Source: DASWRT01 sp036403035 (lineage in GTDB: Bacteria > Pseudomonadota > Alphaproteobacteria > ATCC43930 > CGMCC-115725). From it: a stretch of 5,116 nt of DNA. Positions 4,943-5,116 of the stretch are shown one piece after another; positions within the stretch are counted from its first letter, which is position 1; each line of letters starts with the position of its first letter. Below the pieces are notes generated by a model, which did not search any database, was not told where the DNA came from, and worked only from the letters and a program-made list of their open reading frames with translations. The position numbers were made by a program, and so were the translations under genes. The stretch covers positions 1 through 5,116 of the forward strand of contig DASWRT010000211.1 of the NCBI GenBank assembly GCA_036403035.1, given 5' to 3'.

Positions 4943-5116
4943 CAGCCCACCGCCGCCTCCTCCTCCCCGCCGCCGGACTGCTCGTGCTGCTGCTGGCGCT
5001 CGCGCCCCTCGCGCTGGGACGAGCGCCCTCCGCACGCCGCACGTCCTGCAAGAGCACTGCCCGCAGCCCGCGCCACGGCGCGCGTGCCAAGCACTGCACG
5101 CCGCGCAAGACGAGCG
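4939..5116 (+). CDS. Probable secreted protein, N-terminal fragment (3' end outside window)
   Basis: Fifty-nine codons are visible from TTG 4939. They begin with a typical signal peptide: a short basic n-region (TAHRR), a long hydrophobic core of Leu/Ala (about residues 7-27), and a small-residue region near GRAPSA. The following mature part is Arg/Lys/Ser-rich with two cysteines (TSCKS and KHCTPRK), a style common at the start of exported proteins in high-GC actinobacteria. No domain can be named from the fragment. The start is uncertain: the frame is open back to 4858 (TGA at 4855-4857) but contains no ATG or GTG, and TTG 4939 has no Shine-Dalgarno of its own. It is transcribed away from the beta-helix protein gene, so the two may share control elements. 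Confidence 0.55.
   Translation, partial: MTAHRRLLLPAAGLLVLLLALAPLALGRAPSARRTSCKSTARSPRHGARAKHCTPRKTS

Noticed and set aside
4784..5035. N-terminal extension of the secreted protein to the upstream in-frame start at 5035
   Set aside because: The extension is Arg/Gly-rich, would bury the signal peptide internally, and runs through the divergent control region and the start of the plus-strand signal-peptide gene.

Overview
The window is uniformly and strongly GC-rich and densely coded. It looks like chromosomal DNA of a high-GC actinobacterium, most likely class Thermoleophilia (Solirubrobacterales/Conexibacter-like). The best clue is the C-terminal module of the large secreted protein (an 'SxxRWREGxKLAxLSxRRRTPVGTTFSFxL' start, paired Cys, an 'SGHAGxxRVxFxGRL' stretch, and a closing 'FTIV'). 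I associate this module with secreted proteins of that clade; this is from memory, not from a search. A RecA of actinobacterial type and a CYP135/138-like P450 fit the assignment.

Layout. (1) 1-1044, plus strand: the C-terminal part of a cytochrome P450 whose N-terminus lies outside the window, followed 3 nt after its stop by a GTG-started 100-residue protein with two membrane segments. (2) 1045-1098: a convergent gap with a GC hairpin between this pair and recA. (3) 1099-2190, minus strand: a complete recA. Its 97-bp upstream region (2191-2287) holds a near-perfect Gram-positive-type LexA/SOS box, a plausible -10 element, a strong Shine-Dalgarno, and an inverted repeat that could fold over that Shine-Dalgarno. 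(4) 2288-4783, minus strand: an 831-residue secreted multidomain protein. In order it has a signal peptide, right-handed beta-helix coils interrupted by a PGRS-like glycine-rich stretch of about 200 residues, a choice-of-anchor-Q-type segment, an InlB-like repeat and the lineage module. (5) 4784-4938: a divergent intergenic region with an 18-bp imperfect palindrome almost midway between the flanking start codons. (6) From 4939, plus strand: the start of another probable secreted protein, cut by the window edge.

How they work together. recA is the SOS recombinase and appears to have its own LexA-controlled promoter; it is not visibly functionally tied to its neighbours, and no recX follows it. 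The P450 and the small membrane protein are probably co-transcribed and translationally coupled. The two envelope/secreted proteins diverge from one shared control region. I see no defence system, CRISPR array, mobile element, tRNA or rRNA. The window is mostly ordinary chromosome; the points that repay attention are the recA leader, the divergent palindrome, the glycine-rich insertion flanked by in-frame direct repeats, and the overlapping short ORF/TTG start near 4939.
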